Source of the DNA: Bdellovibrionales bacterium
GTDB lineage: Bacteria; Bdellovibrionota; UBA1018
Assembly: GCA_947380295.1 (NCBI GenBank)
Contig: CANCQK010000001.1
Span: 146,144-210,143, forward strand
Direction: 5' to 3'
Length of the DNA: 64,000 nucleotides
Shown: piece by piece, positions 16,358 to 25,983 of the stretch
How positions within the stretch are numbered: the stretch's first letter is position 1
Layout of the letters: every line of letters begins with the position of its first letter
Made by a program: the position numbers and the translations under genes
Notes under the pieces: model-generated
The model's database searches: none
Seen by the model: only the letters and a program-made list of their open reading frames with translations
What the model was told of the DNA's origin: nothing

Positions 16358-17143
16358 TTAGGCGCCCATGATGTGGGCACCGCTATCGACATAAAGAGTA
16401 CATCCAGTCATGTGCTTTCCAAGAGGGGAGCACAGAAATGCCGCCAAAGCGCCGACATCCTCGGCTGAAATCGTCTCATGGAGGGGGGTTTTTTGCTCAG
16501 CTGCAGCTAGCATCGTCCTGAAATCTCGAATCCCCGCCGCCGCCAGGGTCTTAACTGGGCCTGCAGAGATGGCATTGACGCGGATTTTCTTGGTTCCTAG
16601 GTCGTAAGCCAAGTACCTGACTGAGGCCTCGAGGGCGGCTTTTGCGACGCCCATGACGTTATAGTTAGGGACAACTTTCTCAGCGCCGTAGTAGGAGAGG
16701 GTGACGATTGAGCCATTGCGACCTTCCATTAAAGGCTCTGCGCGTTTCGCGGTAGCTACGAGACTGTAAGCACTGATGTCCATAGCCATTTTGAATCCTT
16801 CACGAGAGGTATTTACAAAGCGACCCTCGAGGTCCTCTTTATTTGCAAAAGCAACCGAGTGAATCAAGTAGTCAAGATGACCCCAGCGATCTTTCACTTG
16901 CTGGAACAAGGCATCGAGTTGCTGATCATCAGCTACGTTACAAGGAGCGATGATTTCAGCTTGAACTGATTCGGCTAAGGGCCGCACCCGTCTCTCAAGA
17001 GCGTCACCTAGGTAGGTGAATGCAAGTTGAGCTCCGCCTTCGTGAAGATGTTGGGCGATCGACCAGGCAAGACTGCGTTCGTTAGCAACACCTAAGATCA
17101 GAGCTTTTTTACCTTCGAAAGGTTTTCCAGATAGAATGGCCAT
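16358..17143 (-). CDS. fabI: FabI enoyl-[acyl-carrier-protein] reductase
   Basis: 261 residues. NADH-dependent reduction of trans-2-enoyl-ACP, the last step of fatty-acid elongation; target of triclosan. The cofactor motif is L-G-V-A-N-E-R-S-L-A-W near residue 18; the active site has S-Y-Y-G-A-E and Y-N-V-M-G-V-A-K with the usual Tyr-x6-Lys; then I-S-A-G-P-V-K-T-L-A-A and C-T-L-Y-V-D-S-G at the end. The frame is open 30 codons upstream, but ATG 17143 has GAGGAG seven bases before it and matches other FabI. Divergent from lysC. Confidence 0.97.
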   Translation of the reverse strand: MAILSGKPFEGKKALILGVANERSLAWSIAQHLHEGGAQLAFTYLGDALERRVRPLAESVQAEIIAPCNVADDQQLDALFQQVKDRWGHLDYLIHSVAFANKEDLEGRFVNTSREGFKMAMDISAYSLVATAKRAEPLMEGRNGSIVTLSYYGAEKVVPNYNVMGVAKAALEASVRYLAYDLGTKKIRVNAISAGPVKTLAAAGIRDFRTMLAAAEQKTPLHETISAEDVGALAAFLCSPLGKHMTGCTLYVDSGAHIMGA

Positions 17144-17272
17144 AGTTCTCCTCGATTTCTTTGGAGTTTTATAAGCTTGTAGAGATTTGGAAAGCAAGGG
17201 GGAAGTGAACATTGGTTTTGGTTGCATTTTCACTAAAAAAGATTAGGTTGATCGCCAGGCGGAGTTCAAACT

Positions 17273-18532
17273 ATGGCACTCGTGGTTCAAAAGTTTGGCG
17301 GTACCTCAGTAGGATCAATCGAGAGAATTCAGCATGTTGCCCGATTGGCACTGGATTCCCAAGCTCGAGGGGATGATGTCGTTCTAGTGGTGTCGGCCAT
17401 GTCCGGCGAAACGAATCGCTTGGTTGAGCTGGCCATGCAGATCCGCCCGATTCCCTTTTCTCAAGAATATGACTTATTGATTTCTAGTGGTGAACAGATC
17501 GCAGTGGGTTTGGTAACTCTTGCGATTAATACCGAAGCTGAAAAACGGGGATGGCTCAAAAAAGGTGAGATCGCAGCAAAGGGGTTGCTGGGCTATCAGG
17601 TTGGAATTTTTACAGACAGCATCTTCTCTAAGGCTCGAATTCAGGGCATTGATACGACTCGATTGAAAAGTCTGATCTCAAATCGAGTGATTCCCGTGAT
17701 CGCGGGTTTTCAAGGGGTTGACCCCGAGAGTAATATTACGACTTTGGGTCGGGGCGGTTCAGATACGAGTGCAGTGGCTATTGCCGCGGCTCTAAAGGCA
17801 GATGATTGTGAAATTTACACCGACGTCGATGGAGTTTATACCACCGATCCTCGACTTTGCTCGGATGCCAAAAAGCTCGACCGAATTTCTTACGAAGAGA
17901 TGATGGAGTTGGCGAGCTTAGGAGCCAAAGTGCTACAAATCCGTTCAGTCGAGTTGGCGGCCAAATATCGGCTGCCTTTGCATGTGCGTTCAAGTTTTAG
18001 TTCAGTGGAGGGTACGCGAGTGGTTTCTCAAGATCTTTTAGGTGAGCAAATGGAGCAGGTGGTCGTTTCAGGCGTTGCTGCCGATGGGGCCCAGGTGAAA
18101 ATGACCTTGCAAAACTTGACTGAGGGGCCTGGGGTTGCCGCGAAGATTTTTGGTGCACTTTCTCGGGCCTCAATTGTCGTGGACGTAATTATTCAGGATA
18201 TTCCAGCTAGCGGAATGCTGACCATCAGTTTTACTGTGGGTCGAGTCGATCATCTCAAAGCACGTGAAGTGCTTGAAGATCTCAAAGAACAATCGCTCCC
18301 TTCCATGAGAATCGCTGAAGAGGGCGATCTCGCCAAGGTCAGTGTGGTCGGCGTCGGGATGCAACATCATCCGGGTGTAGCTTCTAAGATGTTTCAGCTT
18401 CTCGCGGATGCAGGGATTAGTATTAAGCTAATCACCACTTCAGAAATTAAAATTTCGTGCCTGATTGCAGCGGATCAGATGAAGCAGGCTGTTGAATGTC
18501 TGCATCGAGGTTTTGAGCTTCACAGAATTTGA
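17273..18532 (+). CDS. lysC: Aspartate kinase
   Basis: 419 residues, the single-function class with two C-terminal ACT domains. Phosphorylates aspartate, the first step to lysine, threonine, methionine and diaminopimelate. K-F-G-G-T-S opens the kinase domain; G-R-G-G-S-D-T-S-A-V and Y-T-D-V-D-G-V-Y-T-T-D-P follow. The ACT pair (about 265-415) includes V-S-V-V-G-V-G-M and I-K-L-I-T-T-S-E-I-K-I-S, the effector site for lysine or threonine feedback. GGCGGAG precedes ATG 17273. No other pathway gene is adjacent. The 3' end overlaps the convergent gene by 13 bp. Confidence 0.96.
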   Translation: MALVVQKFGGTSVGSIERIQHVARLALDSQARGDDVVLVVSAMSGETNRLVELAMQIRPIPFSQEYDLLISSGEQIAVGLVTLAINTEAEKRGWLKKGEIAAKGLLGYQVGIFTDSIFSKARIQGIDTTRLKSLISNRVIPVIAGFQGVDPESNITTLGRGGSDTSAVAIAAALKADDCEIYTDVDGVYTTDPRLCSDAKKLDRISYEEMMELASLGAKVLQIRSVELAAKYRLPLHVRSSFSSVEGTRVVSQDLLGEQMEQVVVSGVAADGAQVKMTLQNLTEGPGVAAKIFGALSRASIVVDVIIQDIPASGMLTISFTVGRVDHLKAREVLEDLKEQSLPSMRIAEEGDLAKVSVVGVGMQHHPGVASKMFQLLADAGISIKLITTSEIKISCLIAADQMKQAVECLHRGFELHRI

Positions 18533-19281
18533 GACGGAGAGTTCTCCTCGCTCACATCAGGCTGAAGGTTTTTTCCAAGTTCTTCCGTGATTTCCCTGAA
18601 AAATGGAATTTTTGTCTTTTCCTGGAGTGCTTTCACCTTTTCAGAAACTTCGCCTTCAAGTTGATCAATTTCGAATTCGAGCTGCTGATCCATGCGATTG
18701 AGTGTTTTTATTTTGCTAGATTTCCAACAGATTTCGAAGAACTCAATTGTAAAAATCGAACAGGTTATTGCGTAAATGACCGACAAGTGATCCTGGCTTG
18801 TCGATAAAGAGCCGATGTAAAAAGGAGATCTCGGGTCATGCAAGAAGGCCAAGAAGAGGAAAATCTGAGCGACTATCTTTTGACCTCTCCAATGGCCTTT
18901 GTCCTTTAAGGGATGCGCCTGGAGGATGAGGTCTTGACGTTTCAGTAGAAGGGCTGCCTTAAGTTGGTTATTTTTTAGGATCTGCCGAAGATTCGACTCT
19001 AGATTGAGGGACTCGGGAGCTATGTGCACCAAACGATAAAGGATCTCAATGATTTCCTGGGTTTTTGACGTCTCGTAGTCAACTCGAGAGAGCGCAGTCT
19101 CCATGAGGTAGGAGTCCTCAGTTGAGAGCGAATCCAGGATTTGAAGGGATCGGTAAACTTCTTGGAGTTGATCCCGGTGCGAGAGCGATTCCAGGTCATT
19201 TGCAAAAGTCTTCAGGTTCGGCGTGAGGACAAGGCAGATGCTCAGGGCTGCTACCCACCGTTGAATGGCAATTTTTCGCAT
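18520..19281 (-). CDS. Hypothetical exported protein with central membrane segment
   Basis: About 253 residues, not recognised. The N-terminus M-R-K-I-A-I-Q-R-W followed by a hydrophobic run to about 30 (L-K-T-F-A-N-D) looks like a Sec signal peptide. The middle is helical and charged; a hydrophobic stretch at about 155-185 may be a membrane helix, and residues 190-235 are a coiled-coil-like Glu/Lys/Leu region. A TTG start at 19311 is also possible; neither start has a good ribosome site. Divergent from the RING-H2 gene with 83 bp between starts, so the two may share control. Effector-like neighbourhood, no assignable role. Confidence 0.65.
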   Translation of the reverse strand: MRKIAIQRWVAALSICLVLTPNLKTFANDLESLSHRDQLQEVYRSLQILDSLSTEDSYLMETALSRVDYETSKTQEIIEILYRLVHIAPESLNLESNLRQILKNNQLKAALLLKRQDLILQAHPLKDKGHWRGQKIVAQIFLFLAFLHDPRSPFYIGSLSTSQDHLSVIYAITCSIFTIEFFEICWKSSKIKTLNRMDQQLEFEIDQLEGEVSEKVKALQEKTKIPFFREITEELGKNLQPDVSEENSPSQIL

Positions 19282-19364
19282 AGGGGCTAGCAATATAATT
19301 TTGTCAGGCAATTAGGAAGTGTTAAACCAGAGCGAATTTAGAAATTTGACTGAGGAGTTTGAGT

Positions 19365-20213
19365 TTGAATTCGATTGGGTTGAAGTTGGCCTGCGCCGCG
19401 AGTTTATTTTTGGGTCATGAGATGGTCTGGGCTTCCGATCATTGTCTCGATCATTTTGATGATCGAAAGCCCTGTCATGGGCAAGAAGGACACTGTATTT
19501 ATAATCCTGACGGAACACCGGGAGGATTTGTGGCAGAAACTGCGCAGGTGAGCTGGACTCGTTATTGGTTTCAAAAGAACCAGGATTTTTACCTCGATCC
19601 GAGTGCTGCCGTTTGTGATTCTGCTGTAGTGAAAGATGCGCATGTGGAAGCTGGCGCCCGTATCTTTGAACATGCCCGAGTTCTCAAGGGAGCCAATGTG
19701 GAAGAAGATGCTCGAGTGTTTGGGCACGCTCTGGTTTTTGGCGGAGGGGTGGTTTTTGAATTTGAGACGCTCAGGGGGTTTGACGTTCGGGTAGGCGGTC
19801 ATGCGCCGATTCAGTTAGAAATGAGGCGTGTCCAAAAAAGAAATCAAGAAGCAGCGAGCCTTCTTTTAGAGTGTGCTGAAAAGCCAGAGTCCAGCGAAAA
19901 GAATTTAGAGTTTTGTAAGTCCGTGAGACGGGTGATGCAAGCACTGAACTCTCACGACACGATTGTGGAGTTGAATCGAGTTTTAAATGACCATTCAGAA
20001 ACAGGGACTAGTAGAGTTTACCTTTGTGACTATTGTTTAGTTTGCCATGAAGATTTTTCTACAGAAACTTCTGAACAAAATCAGCCGACTCCACTCGTGC
20101 AAATGATTCATTGTGGTCATTACTTTCATGAAAAGTGTGTGCAAAGATGGTTTAGAAAAAGTCAGTTTTGTCCGCTTTGTAAAGAAGAAGTTGAAGGTTC
20201 AGATATTAGGTGA
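19365..20213 (+). CDS. Exported RING-H2 finger protein with left-handed beta-helix repeats
   Basis: 282 residues. Signal peptide (1-24, hydrophobic A-A-S-L-F-L-G, cleavage near W-A-S-D). Residues about 80-150 are hexapeptide-like repeats (D-S-A-V-V-K-D-A-H-V, G-A-R-I-F-E-H-A-R-V, D-A-R-V-F-G-H-A-L-V), a left-handed beta helix as in acyltransferases. The C-terminus is a complete RING-H2: Cys224, Cys227, Cys250, His252, His255, Cys258, Cys269, Cys272, with Trp262 and the Pro in C-P-L-C that contact E2 enzymes, and Lys after the last Cys. RING-H2 domains act as ubiquitin E3 ligases in eukaryotes; a role on host ubiquitin is inferred. The TTG at 19365 has GAGGAG seven bases upstream; the TTG at 19359 is too close to it. 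Confidence 0.85.
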   Translation: MNSIGLKLACAASLFLGHEMVWASDHCLDHFDDRKPCHGQEGHCIYNPDGTPGGFVAETAQVSWTRYWFQKNQDFYLDPSAAVCDSAVVKDAHVEAGARIFEHARVLKGANVEEDARVFGHALVFGGGVVFEFETLRGFDVRVGGHAPIQLEMRRVQKRNQEAASLLLECAEKPESSEKNLEFCKSVRRVMQALNSHDTIVELNRVLNDHSETGTSRVYLCDYCLVCHEDFSTETSEQNQPTPLVQMIHCGHYFHEKCVQRWFRKSQFCPLCKEEVEGSDIR

Positions 20214-20221
20214 GGTGAGTG

Positions 20222-20983
20222 ATGAAAGTTGCGAGTTGGAATGTAAATGGGATCCGGGCTGCTGCTCGAAAAGATTTCATTCCCTGGATGGAGGGAATGG
20301 GAGCAGATGTGGTCTGTATTCAAGAGTCAAAGGCCTCACCTGATCAATTGGGAGAAGAGCTTTTGCATCCGCATGGTTACCACTCGTATTGGCATTCGGC
20401 TGAAAAAGCCGGGTACAGCGGGGTCGCGATTTATGCTAAAAAAGAGCCCCTTCAAATCAAAATGGGGATTGATTTGCCTGAATTTGACTCTGAGGGGCGA
20501 GTCATAACGGCAGAGTTTTCGGACTTCTTCCTGGTTAATACTTATTTCCCGAACAGCCAAAGAGAGCATACTCGATTGGGGTATAAGCTTAAGTTTTGCG
20601 AAAGTATTTTTGCTTATTTAGAAGGCTTAAGATCCAAGCAAAAAAATGTGGTGATCTGCGGTGATTTTAATATTGCACACAAAACCATTGATCTTAAAAA
20701 TCCAAAAACGAATGAGAATAATGCGGGTTACTTGCCTGAGGAGCGCGCTTGGATGGAGAGCTTTCTGTCCCGTGGATATGTAGACGGGTTTAGGCGATTT
20801 AATCCTCATCCGGACAATTACACTTGGTGGAGTTATCGGCCTGGAGTGCGTCAGAAGAATATCGGATGGCGGTTGGACTATTTCGTGGTTAATCAGGATT
20901 TTAAAGACCGACTGAAATCGGTGATTCACCAGCCTCAAGTTTTGGGGTCGGACCATTGTCCCGTGGTGATGGAGCTTCGCTGA
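20222..20983 (+). CDS. xthA: Exonuclease III / AP endonuclease (XthA/ExoA)
   Basis: 253 residues, the normal length. Cleaves DNA at abasic sites and removes 3' blocks in base-excision repair. The exonuclease-endonuclease-phosphatase fold shows W-N-V-N-G-I-R, the metal Glu in I-Q-E-S-K, N-T-Y-F-P-N, C-G-D-F-N-I-A-H, W-R-L-D-Y-F and the final G-S-D-H-C-P-V. ATG 20222 is preferred over the GTG three bases earlier. It follows the RING gene by 8 bp and may be cotranscribed by accident of position. Confidence 0.95.
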   Translation: MKVASWNVNGIRAAARKDFIPWMEGMGADVVCIQESKASPDQLGEELLHPHGYHSYWHSAEKAGYSGVAIYAKKEPLQIKMGIDLPEFDSEGRVITAEFSDFFLVNTYFPNSQREHTRLGYKLKFCESIFAYLEGLRSKQKNVVICGDFNIAHKTIDLKNPKTNENNAGYLPEERAWMESFLSRGYVDGFRRFNPHPDNYTWWSYRPGVRQKNIGWRLDYFVVNQDFKDRLKSVIHQPQVLGSDHCPVVMELR

Positions 20984-21052
20984 TTCGAGTTCGGGAGATC
21001 GGCAATTTTTCCAGGCTTGATTATTTCGCTTAAAAATTAGATAAATTGAGAG

Positions 21053-22636
21053 ATGATGAGAAAAAGAATAGTCTTCCTCGCTTTTCTTCTCGGCTTCTTT
21101 ACTCTTAGTTCCACTAGTTTCGCTGCGTTCCATCGACCAAAACTCATTGTTCTCGTTGTGATTGATCAGTTCAGAGCTGATTATCTGACCCGGTTTGAGT
21201 CTCAGTTCCTCCCTCCGATTCAAAAAGACGGTAAGTTGGGTGGATTTCGTTACTTGATGACTCACGGAGCTTATTTTCCCCAGGCCAAGTATGACGTCAT
21301 AAACTCGGTCACTGCCGTCGGACATATGACGATCTCAACAGGCTCCTATCCCTATCAATCGGGGATTGTCGCTAATGAATGGTTGAATCAGGATACTCAA
21401 AAAGAGATTTATTGTACGGAAGACCCCCAGTTTCCACTTTTGGGCGGAAAAGTAGAGGCCCTCAGTGAGGGACGGTCTCCTCGAAATCTCATCGGCTCCA
21501 CGATTGGAGATCAGCTCAAGCTCTCTTATCCGCATTCGAAGGTACTCAGTCTGTCCATCAAGGATAGGGCTGCAATTTTATTGGGGGGGCACACTGCTGA
21601 TCTTGCGCTTTGGCTGAATCGAAAGGCAGGAGTTTGGACGAGTAGTGAGTATTATCTCCCCACTAAAAAACTCCCATCATGGGTTGAGCGGCTCAACGAG
21701 AAAACGAGGGCCTCTGGAAAACTGGTTGAGAAGCTGGGAGAGAAGTCAAAATATAAGGACTCGATTGCTTCCCCGATCGGAAACGAAATGACTGCTGAAG
21801 CTGTTGAGGCAGCGCTTTCAGCGTTCCAGCTCGGGGGGGGGAAAGATCCCGACCTTTTTGCGGTTAGCCTTTCGAGTCATGACGCTGCTGGGCATAAATA
21901 CGGTCCGAACAGTGCTGAAATGGAAGAGATGACGATTTCCGATGATCGCACTCTTTCTCGGATCTTAAATGCAGTTCAGTCAACCACGCCAGGCGGGCTT
22001 AAAAATACACTGATTGTCCTGACCGGAGATCATGGTGCAGCCCCAAACGAAGAATGGTCAAAATTAATTCGGCTGCCTTATGAAAAAATTGATACGCGTC
22101 AAGCTCAGGATCAACTCAACAAGCTTTTGGAGTCTCAGTTTGGCAAGCCGAGCACTGGGTCTTGGGTCGTTGCAGAGATGGGTTTTCATTTTTATTTGAA
22201 TCAGCCAGAAATTCGCAGTAAGGGATTGGACTTGGGAAAGATGGAAGCCGTTGGGAAAAGCTTTCTGAAAGCGATTCCGGGAGTGGCTCATGTTTTTACC
22301 TCTTCTGACGCTATTTCAGGTCGGCTCCCTCCCGGCAAATTCGAACGACAGATCCTGCACAGCTACTTTCCGGGGCGGAGCGGTGATCTCGTCGTGATTC
22401 CTAGGCCGTTCGTAACTCCTCTATTAGGAAATCCAAAAGCGACTACTCATGTGACGGGCTATTCTTACGATCAAACGGTGCCCATTCTCATCGCTGGGTC
22501 TCAGGTTCACTCGGGGATCTATGCGTCTCAAGCTGAAGTCATTGATATCGCTCCGACCGTCACATTTTTGGCAGGCGTAATTGCGCCAAGTTCATCTGAG
22601 GGACGAGTGCTCTCTGAAGCGATTGATATAAAATAG
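21053..22636 (+). CDS. Exported PafA-like alkaline phosphatase
   Basis: 527 residues with a signal peptide (1-24, cleavage near S-F-A-A). Alkaline-phosphatase superfamily: metal Asp38 in V-V-I-D-Q-F, nucleophile Thr87 in V-T-A-V-G-H, then S-S-H-D-A-A-G-H, T-G-D-H-G-A and T-H-V-T-G-Y. Lys170 and Arg172 in I-K-D-R-A-A match the Lys/Arg pair of PafA and PhoK that marks phosphate monoesterases. Periplasmic release of phosphate from organic esters is likely. A start at ATG 21056 is equally possible. A short AT-rich tail follows, then a lipoprotein gene. Confidence 0.9.
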   Translation: MMRKRIVFLAFLLGFFTLSSTSFAAFHRPKLIVLVVIDQFRADYLTRFESQFLPPIQKDGKLGGFRYLMTHGAYFPQAKYDVINSVTAVGHMTISTGSYPYQSGIVANEWLNQDTQKEIYCTEDPQFPLLGGKVEALSEGRSPRNLIGSTIGDQLKLSYPHSKVLSLSIKDRAAILLGGHTADLALWLNRKAGVWTSSEYYLPTKKLPSWVERLNEKTRASGKLVEKLGEKSKYKDSIASPIGNEMTAEAVEAALSAFQLGGGKDPDLFAVSLSSHDAAGHKYGPNSAEMEEMTISDDRTLSRILNAVQSTTPGGLKNTLIVLTGDHGAAPNEEWSKLIRLPYEKIDTRQAQDQLNKLLESQFGKPSTGSWVVAEMGFHFYLNQPEIRSKGLDLGKMEAVGKSFLKAIPGVAHVFTSSDAISGRLPPGKFERQILHSYFPGRSGDLVVIPRPFVTPLLGNPKATTHVTGYSYDQTVPILIAGSQVHSGIYASQAEVIDIAPTVTFLAGVIAPSSSEGRVLSEAIDIK

Positions 22637-22702
22637 AATCTATTTAAAAAATAATTTTGAACTCAGTGGTCTTGCCCTTATTCTATGAAATATGGGGGAC
22701 CA

Positions 22703-23161
22703 ATGAAAAATCATCAATGGAGGGCTTACGCTCTCTCATTCGTTTTGTTCTCAATTTCTGCCTGCGGCAGTCAGTCTACGGAGTCCCGCAGTAGCCTGGT
22801 CGCGGCCTCCATTGAGCGTGATGCAGTGGTTTTTTCGGAGGGGAGCTGCGATGCAGAGTCCTCTGGGATCTGTCTAGATTTTGAAGGGGTCTCGGCGAAC
22901 GGGCTCACCCAGCTTTGTGCACGGGTCAATAATAACCCTTACCTGGCTGATCTCGGGATTGCTACTCAGGCATCTTCGGGGAGTGCTTGTGCAGTTGCTC
23001 AACGGGTCGGTACCTGCTGGTTTTCTATGGAGGGCCTGAGCCTCACGATGAGGGTCTATCAGTCCAATCCACAGTTGGCCCAGGTCGTTGAGGGTCTTTG
23101 TGCTCAGCCCCCGAGTGCAACCCCGATTCCTGGCTTGGGTGGAACCTGGTTGGGCAATTAG
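22703..23161 (+). CDS. Small Cys-rich lipoprotein, hypothetical
   Basis: 152 residues. Signal peptide with lipobox S-I-S-A-C (Cys21). The mature part is rich in Ser, Ala, Gly and Cys (further Cys about every 20 residues, probably disulfide bonds) and carries no recognised domain. ATG 22703 has GGGGG four bases upstream, better than the upstream in-frame ATG at 22685. Converges on the aminopeptidase gene. Confidence 0.75.
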   Translation: MKNHQWRAYALSFVLFSISACGSQSTESRSSLVAASIERDAVVFSEGSCDAESSGICLDFEGVSANGLTQLCARVNNNPYLADLGIATQASSGSACAVAQRVGTCWFSMEGLSLTMRVYQSNPQLAQVVEGLCAQPPSATPIPGLGGTWLGN

Positions 23162-23174
23162 TCATGTTGCTAGA

Positions 23175-25952
23175 TTAGTTTGGTTTTTTAGCAAGAGAGC
23201 GAGCCCGAATGCAGCGTTCTTCCTCTTGTCGATGAATTTTCAGGCTCTTCACCACTTCGGCAGAAAGCTCAGGGTGTGAGTCGAGTAATAGGGTCGTTCT
23301 TTCAATCATCTTGGGCTCACAAAGCGCGGGAAACATGGAGTGAGCGAAATTTTTCACGAGTTCGTCACTTGTGGTGAGGTTTCTTCGGGCCAGTTTTGGC
23401 AAGTTCTCAAAAAAGTAATCGACGCTGCCCTCTGAAAGCGTTTCTTGGTTAAGAAGATGGAAATTTCTCATTGCAACTCTCAGTTTAGAGATGGGCAAGG
23501 TGGAGTGATCCTCGATAAAAAGATTCTCCCATTTCTTTTTTACAGAACCTTCTGGGATCGAGGTTTCCGCGGCGATTGCAAATTTTTGCCCAAAATCGGT
23601 GGGGTCATTCTTGAGTTCCGCCGCAATTAATTTTTCGACCTCGGGAGCCTTTCTGCTCGCGAGGGTTTGGATGATCTCCCAGCGTCGCTCTTGATCGATT
23701 TTAAAAGCTCTGAGTTTCGACCGGCCTTCGAGCAGCCTGCGGAGAGCTGTGATCGCTTTCTCAGAGTGAGCAGCATTTAAAAATGCGCGATACCAGATGA
23801 GTTGGAGGTCTGTTCCGGCGGAGGCTCTCATGAGCTGAGTTTCGGTAAATGTTTCGATTTTTCTTTGGTACTCAGCTCGGAGATCTCCATCTAAGAACCG
23901 AACGACTGATGAAGTTTGGAGCGACGATTGAGCGAGGTGCTGAAGGATTTTGGAGAGGATCAAGGTGTCCTTTTCCTGGCTCGCAAATTTTAAAACCGCT
24001 TCAGCATAACTCTGTGCTTTGAGTTTTCCGTCGAGAACCATCTCCCAGAGCGTGTGCCAAAGCATCTGCCGAGTGAGAGAGTCTTGAATTGAGCCCATCG
24101 CTGAGAGAGCTTTTTGAAGGCTCAATGGGTCCAGTTCCACTTTGACGTAATCATAGTCGTCATGGTTGGGAAAAACGAAGGACGGACAAGGTTTTTTGAC
24201 GAGTTCGTGCACCGATGTTTTAGCGCCTGCATAGGTGATTTCAGAGGGGGGGGTTTTGGCCGTGAGGACCTCTTGAGATCGTCCTCGGTTTTTTTTGCTC
24301 TCATAAACCTCGATTTTTGTCCGGTGAGGCCGAAGCTCTTGATTCGTCGAGGTCTGGATCAGGTCGAACTTGCTGAGGATTGATTTTTCAGTCTCTGGAT
24401 CTACTTCGCACTGCCAGTCGACTTTAAGGGTATTCACTCCGGAGGTTTGAAGCCAGGCTTTTTCCCAGGCCCCGAGATCGGCTCCGGATGCCTCAGCGAG
24501 TTTCTTGAAAAAATCGCTGAGTGTGGTGTTTTTAAAAGCGTGTTTTTGAAAGTAACGTTGAACGCCTTCCCTGAATTCATCTTCACCGATATACGCTTGG
24601 AGCTGCTTGAGCACGGAAGCGCCCTTCCCATAAGTAATTCCATCAAAAATAGATTCAGCGACGTCCGTGTCGATCACAGGGTTTTCAATCGGGTGTGTAG
24701 TGACCAATTGGTCTTCCCAATAAGCCCATTGTTTATTGCCTGAAAAGAAGTCTTGCCACGTTCCCTTGAAATCAGTGGCTTGATCGACCGCTTTGGCTGC
24801 CATAAATGTAGCGAAACTCTCGTTGAGCCAAAGTCCGTTCCACCATTTCATGGTGACCAAGTCTCCAAACCACATATGAGCCATCTCGTGGAGAATTGTG
24901 TCGGCTCGTCTGCGCTTTTGATCTTGAGTCACTTTGGATCGAAACACAAAGCCTTCAGAAAACGTCACGGCACCTACGTTCTCCATGGCTCCTGCGTTGA
25001 AGTCTGGAACTAGGACTTGGTCGTACTTTTTAAAGGGGTAAGGATAGGCAAACTGAGTGCCAAAATAGTCGAGCCCTTGCTCAGTGATTTTAAGCCATTC
25101 TTGGTAATCCACGTAGTTTGCTAAGGATTTCCGTGCAAAAAGTCGGAGTGGGATCGTGTCGGCTTGTCCTTTCCAGACTGCGTAGGGGCCTGCATGGAGG
25201 GCAAAGAGGTAAGTGCTAAACGTTTGTGACTTTGGGAATATCCAGGACTGGGCCTGTCCTTGGTCGCTCACCGAGTTAGGGAGGGTATTGGAAATGACTT
25301 GCCAACCCGAGGGAGCGGTTACGTGAAGTTCGTAGGTGGCCTTGAGGTCGGGTTGATCAAAGCAGGGAAACATTCGATGAGCATCGTAAGGCTCAAAATG
25401 ACTGTAAAGGTAGGAGTTGCCGTCAACGGGGTCTTGAAATCGATGGAGCCCGCGCCCGTCATGACTGTAAGGATGAGAATATGAGATTTCGATCTTATTT
25501 CCCGTGGGTCGAAGCTCAGACGACCTGAAAAAAAGGTGATGTCCATCAAAGCGCTCTGAGCTTTTCATGTCGCTGAGGGAAACTTCATTGACGAGAATCG
25601 AAGAAATTTTGCCCCCCTCAAAATCAACGAGGAGAGAGTGATCAAGTTCTCTAGCTTTTGCCTTCAGGTTAAACTGAAGGATTGCTTTGGCCTGGAATTC
25701 CTCCGAGCTTCCGGTCAGATCGACGTCAAGTGCGTAGGTCACTTGGGAGATCATCTTTGATCGAGCTACTGCTTGTTCGCGAGTGAGTCGTGTGGGTGAG
25801 GGAGTGCTAGTTTCGAGGCCACTCTTGGATGTCTTGGTAGTCGTGTTTTGATCTTTGGCGCTGCTGGAGCAAGCTGCCCAACCTACCGCAGACCCTACAA
25901 GAAAAGAAAAATACAGGAAAGAAGAGTGGAATGGTTGATTCTGTTGATTCAC
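23175..25952 (-). CDS. M1-family aminopeptidase lipoprotein (PepN-like)
   Basis: 925 residues. The signal ends in lipobox G-W-A-A-C (Cys28), so this peptidase is anchored in the envelope, unlike cytoplasmic PepN. The substrate-binding G-A-M-E-N lies near 315; zinc site H-E-M-A-H-M-W-F-G-D with the second Glu 18 residues on in N-E-S-F-A; ERAP-like helical C-terminal half (about 560-925). Removes N-terminal residues from peptides in the periplasm or outside, feeding on protein, as is common in predatory and protein-eating bacteria. ATG 25952, stand-alone gene. Confidence 0.94.
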   Translation of the reverse strand: MNQQNQPFHSSFLYFSFLVGSAVGWAACSSSAKDQNTTTKTSKSGLETSTPSPTRLTREQAVARSKMISQVTYALDVDLTGSSEEFQAKAILQFNLKAKARELDHSLLVDFEGGKISSILVNEVSLSDMKSSERFDGHHLFFRSSELRPTGNKIEISYSHPYSHDGRGLHRFQDPVDGNSYLYSHFEPYDAHRMFPCFDQPDLKATYELHVTAPSGWQVISNTLPNSVSDQGQAQSWIFPKSQTFSTYLFALHAGPYAVWKGQADTIPLRLFARKSLANYVDYQEWLKITEQGLDYFGTQFAYPYPFKKYDQVLVPDFNAGAMENVGAVTFSEGFVFRSKVTQDQKRRRADTILHEMAHMWFGDLVTMKWWNGLWLNESFATFMAAKAVDQATDFKGTWQDFFSGNKQWAYWEDQLVTTHPIENPVIDTDVAESIFDGITYGKGASVLKQLQAYIGEDEFREGVQRYFQKHAFKNTTLSDFFKKLAEASGADLGAWEKAWLQTSGVNTLKVDWQCEVDPETEKSILSKFDLIQTSTNQELRPHRTKIEVYESKKNRGRSQEVLTAKTPPSEITYAGAKTSVHELVKKPCPSFVFPNHDDYDYVKVELDPLSLQKALSAMGSIQDSLTRQMLWHTLWEMVLDGKLKAQSYAEAVLKFASQEKDTLILSKILQHLAQSSLQTSSVVRFLDGDLRAEYQRKIETFTETQLMRASAGTDLQLIWYRAFLNAAHSEKAITALRRLLEGRSKLRAFKIDQERRWEIIQTLASRKAPEVEKLIAAELKNDPTDFGQKFAIAAETSIPEGSVKKKWENLFIEDHSTLPISKLRVAMRNFHLLNQETLSEGSVDYFFENLPKLARRNLTTSDELVKNFAHSMFPALCEPKMIERTTLLLDSHPELSAEVVKSLKIHRQEEERCIRARSLAKKPN

Positions 25953-25983
25953 GATGAAATCCCCCGTCCCTCAGATCTTGCGA

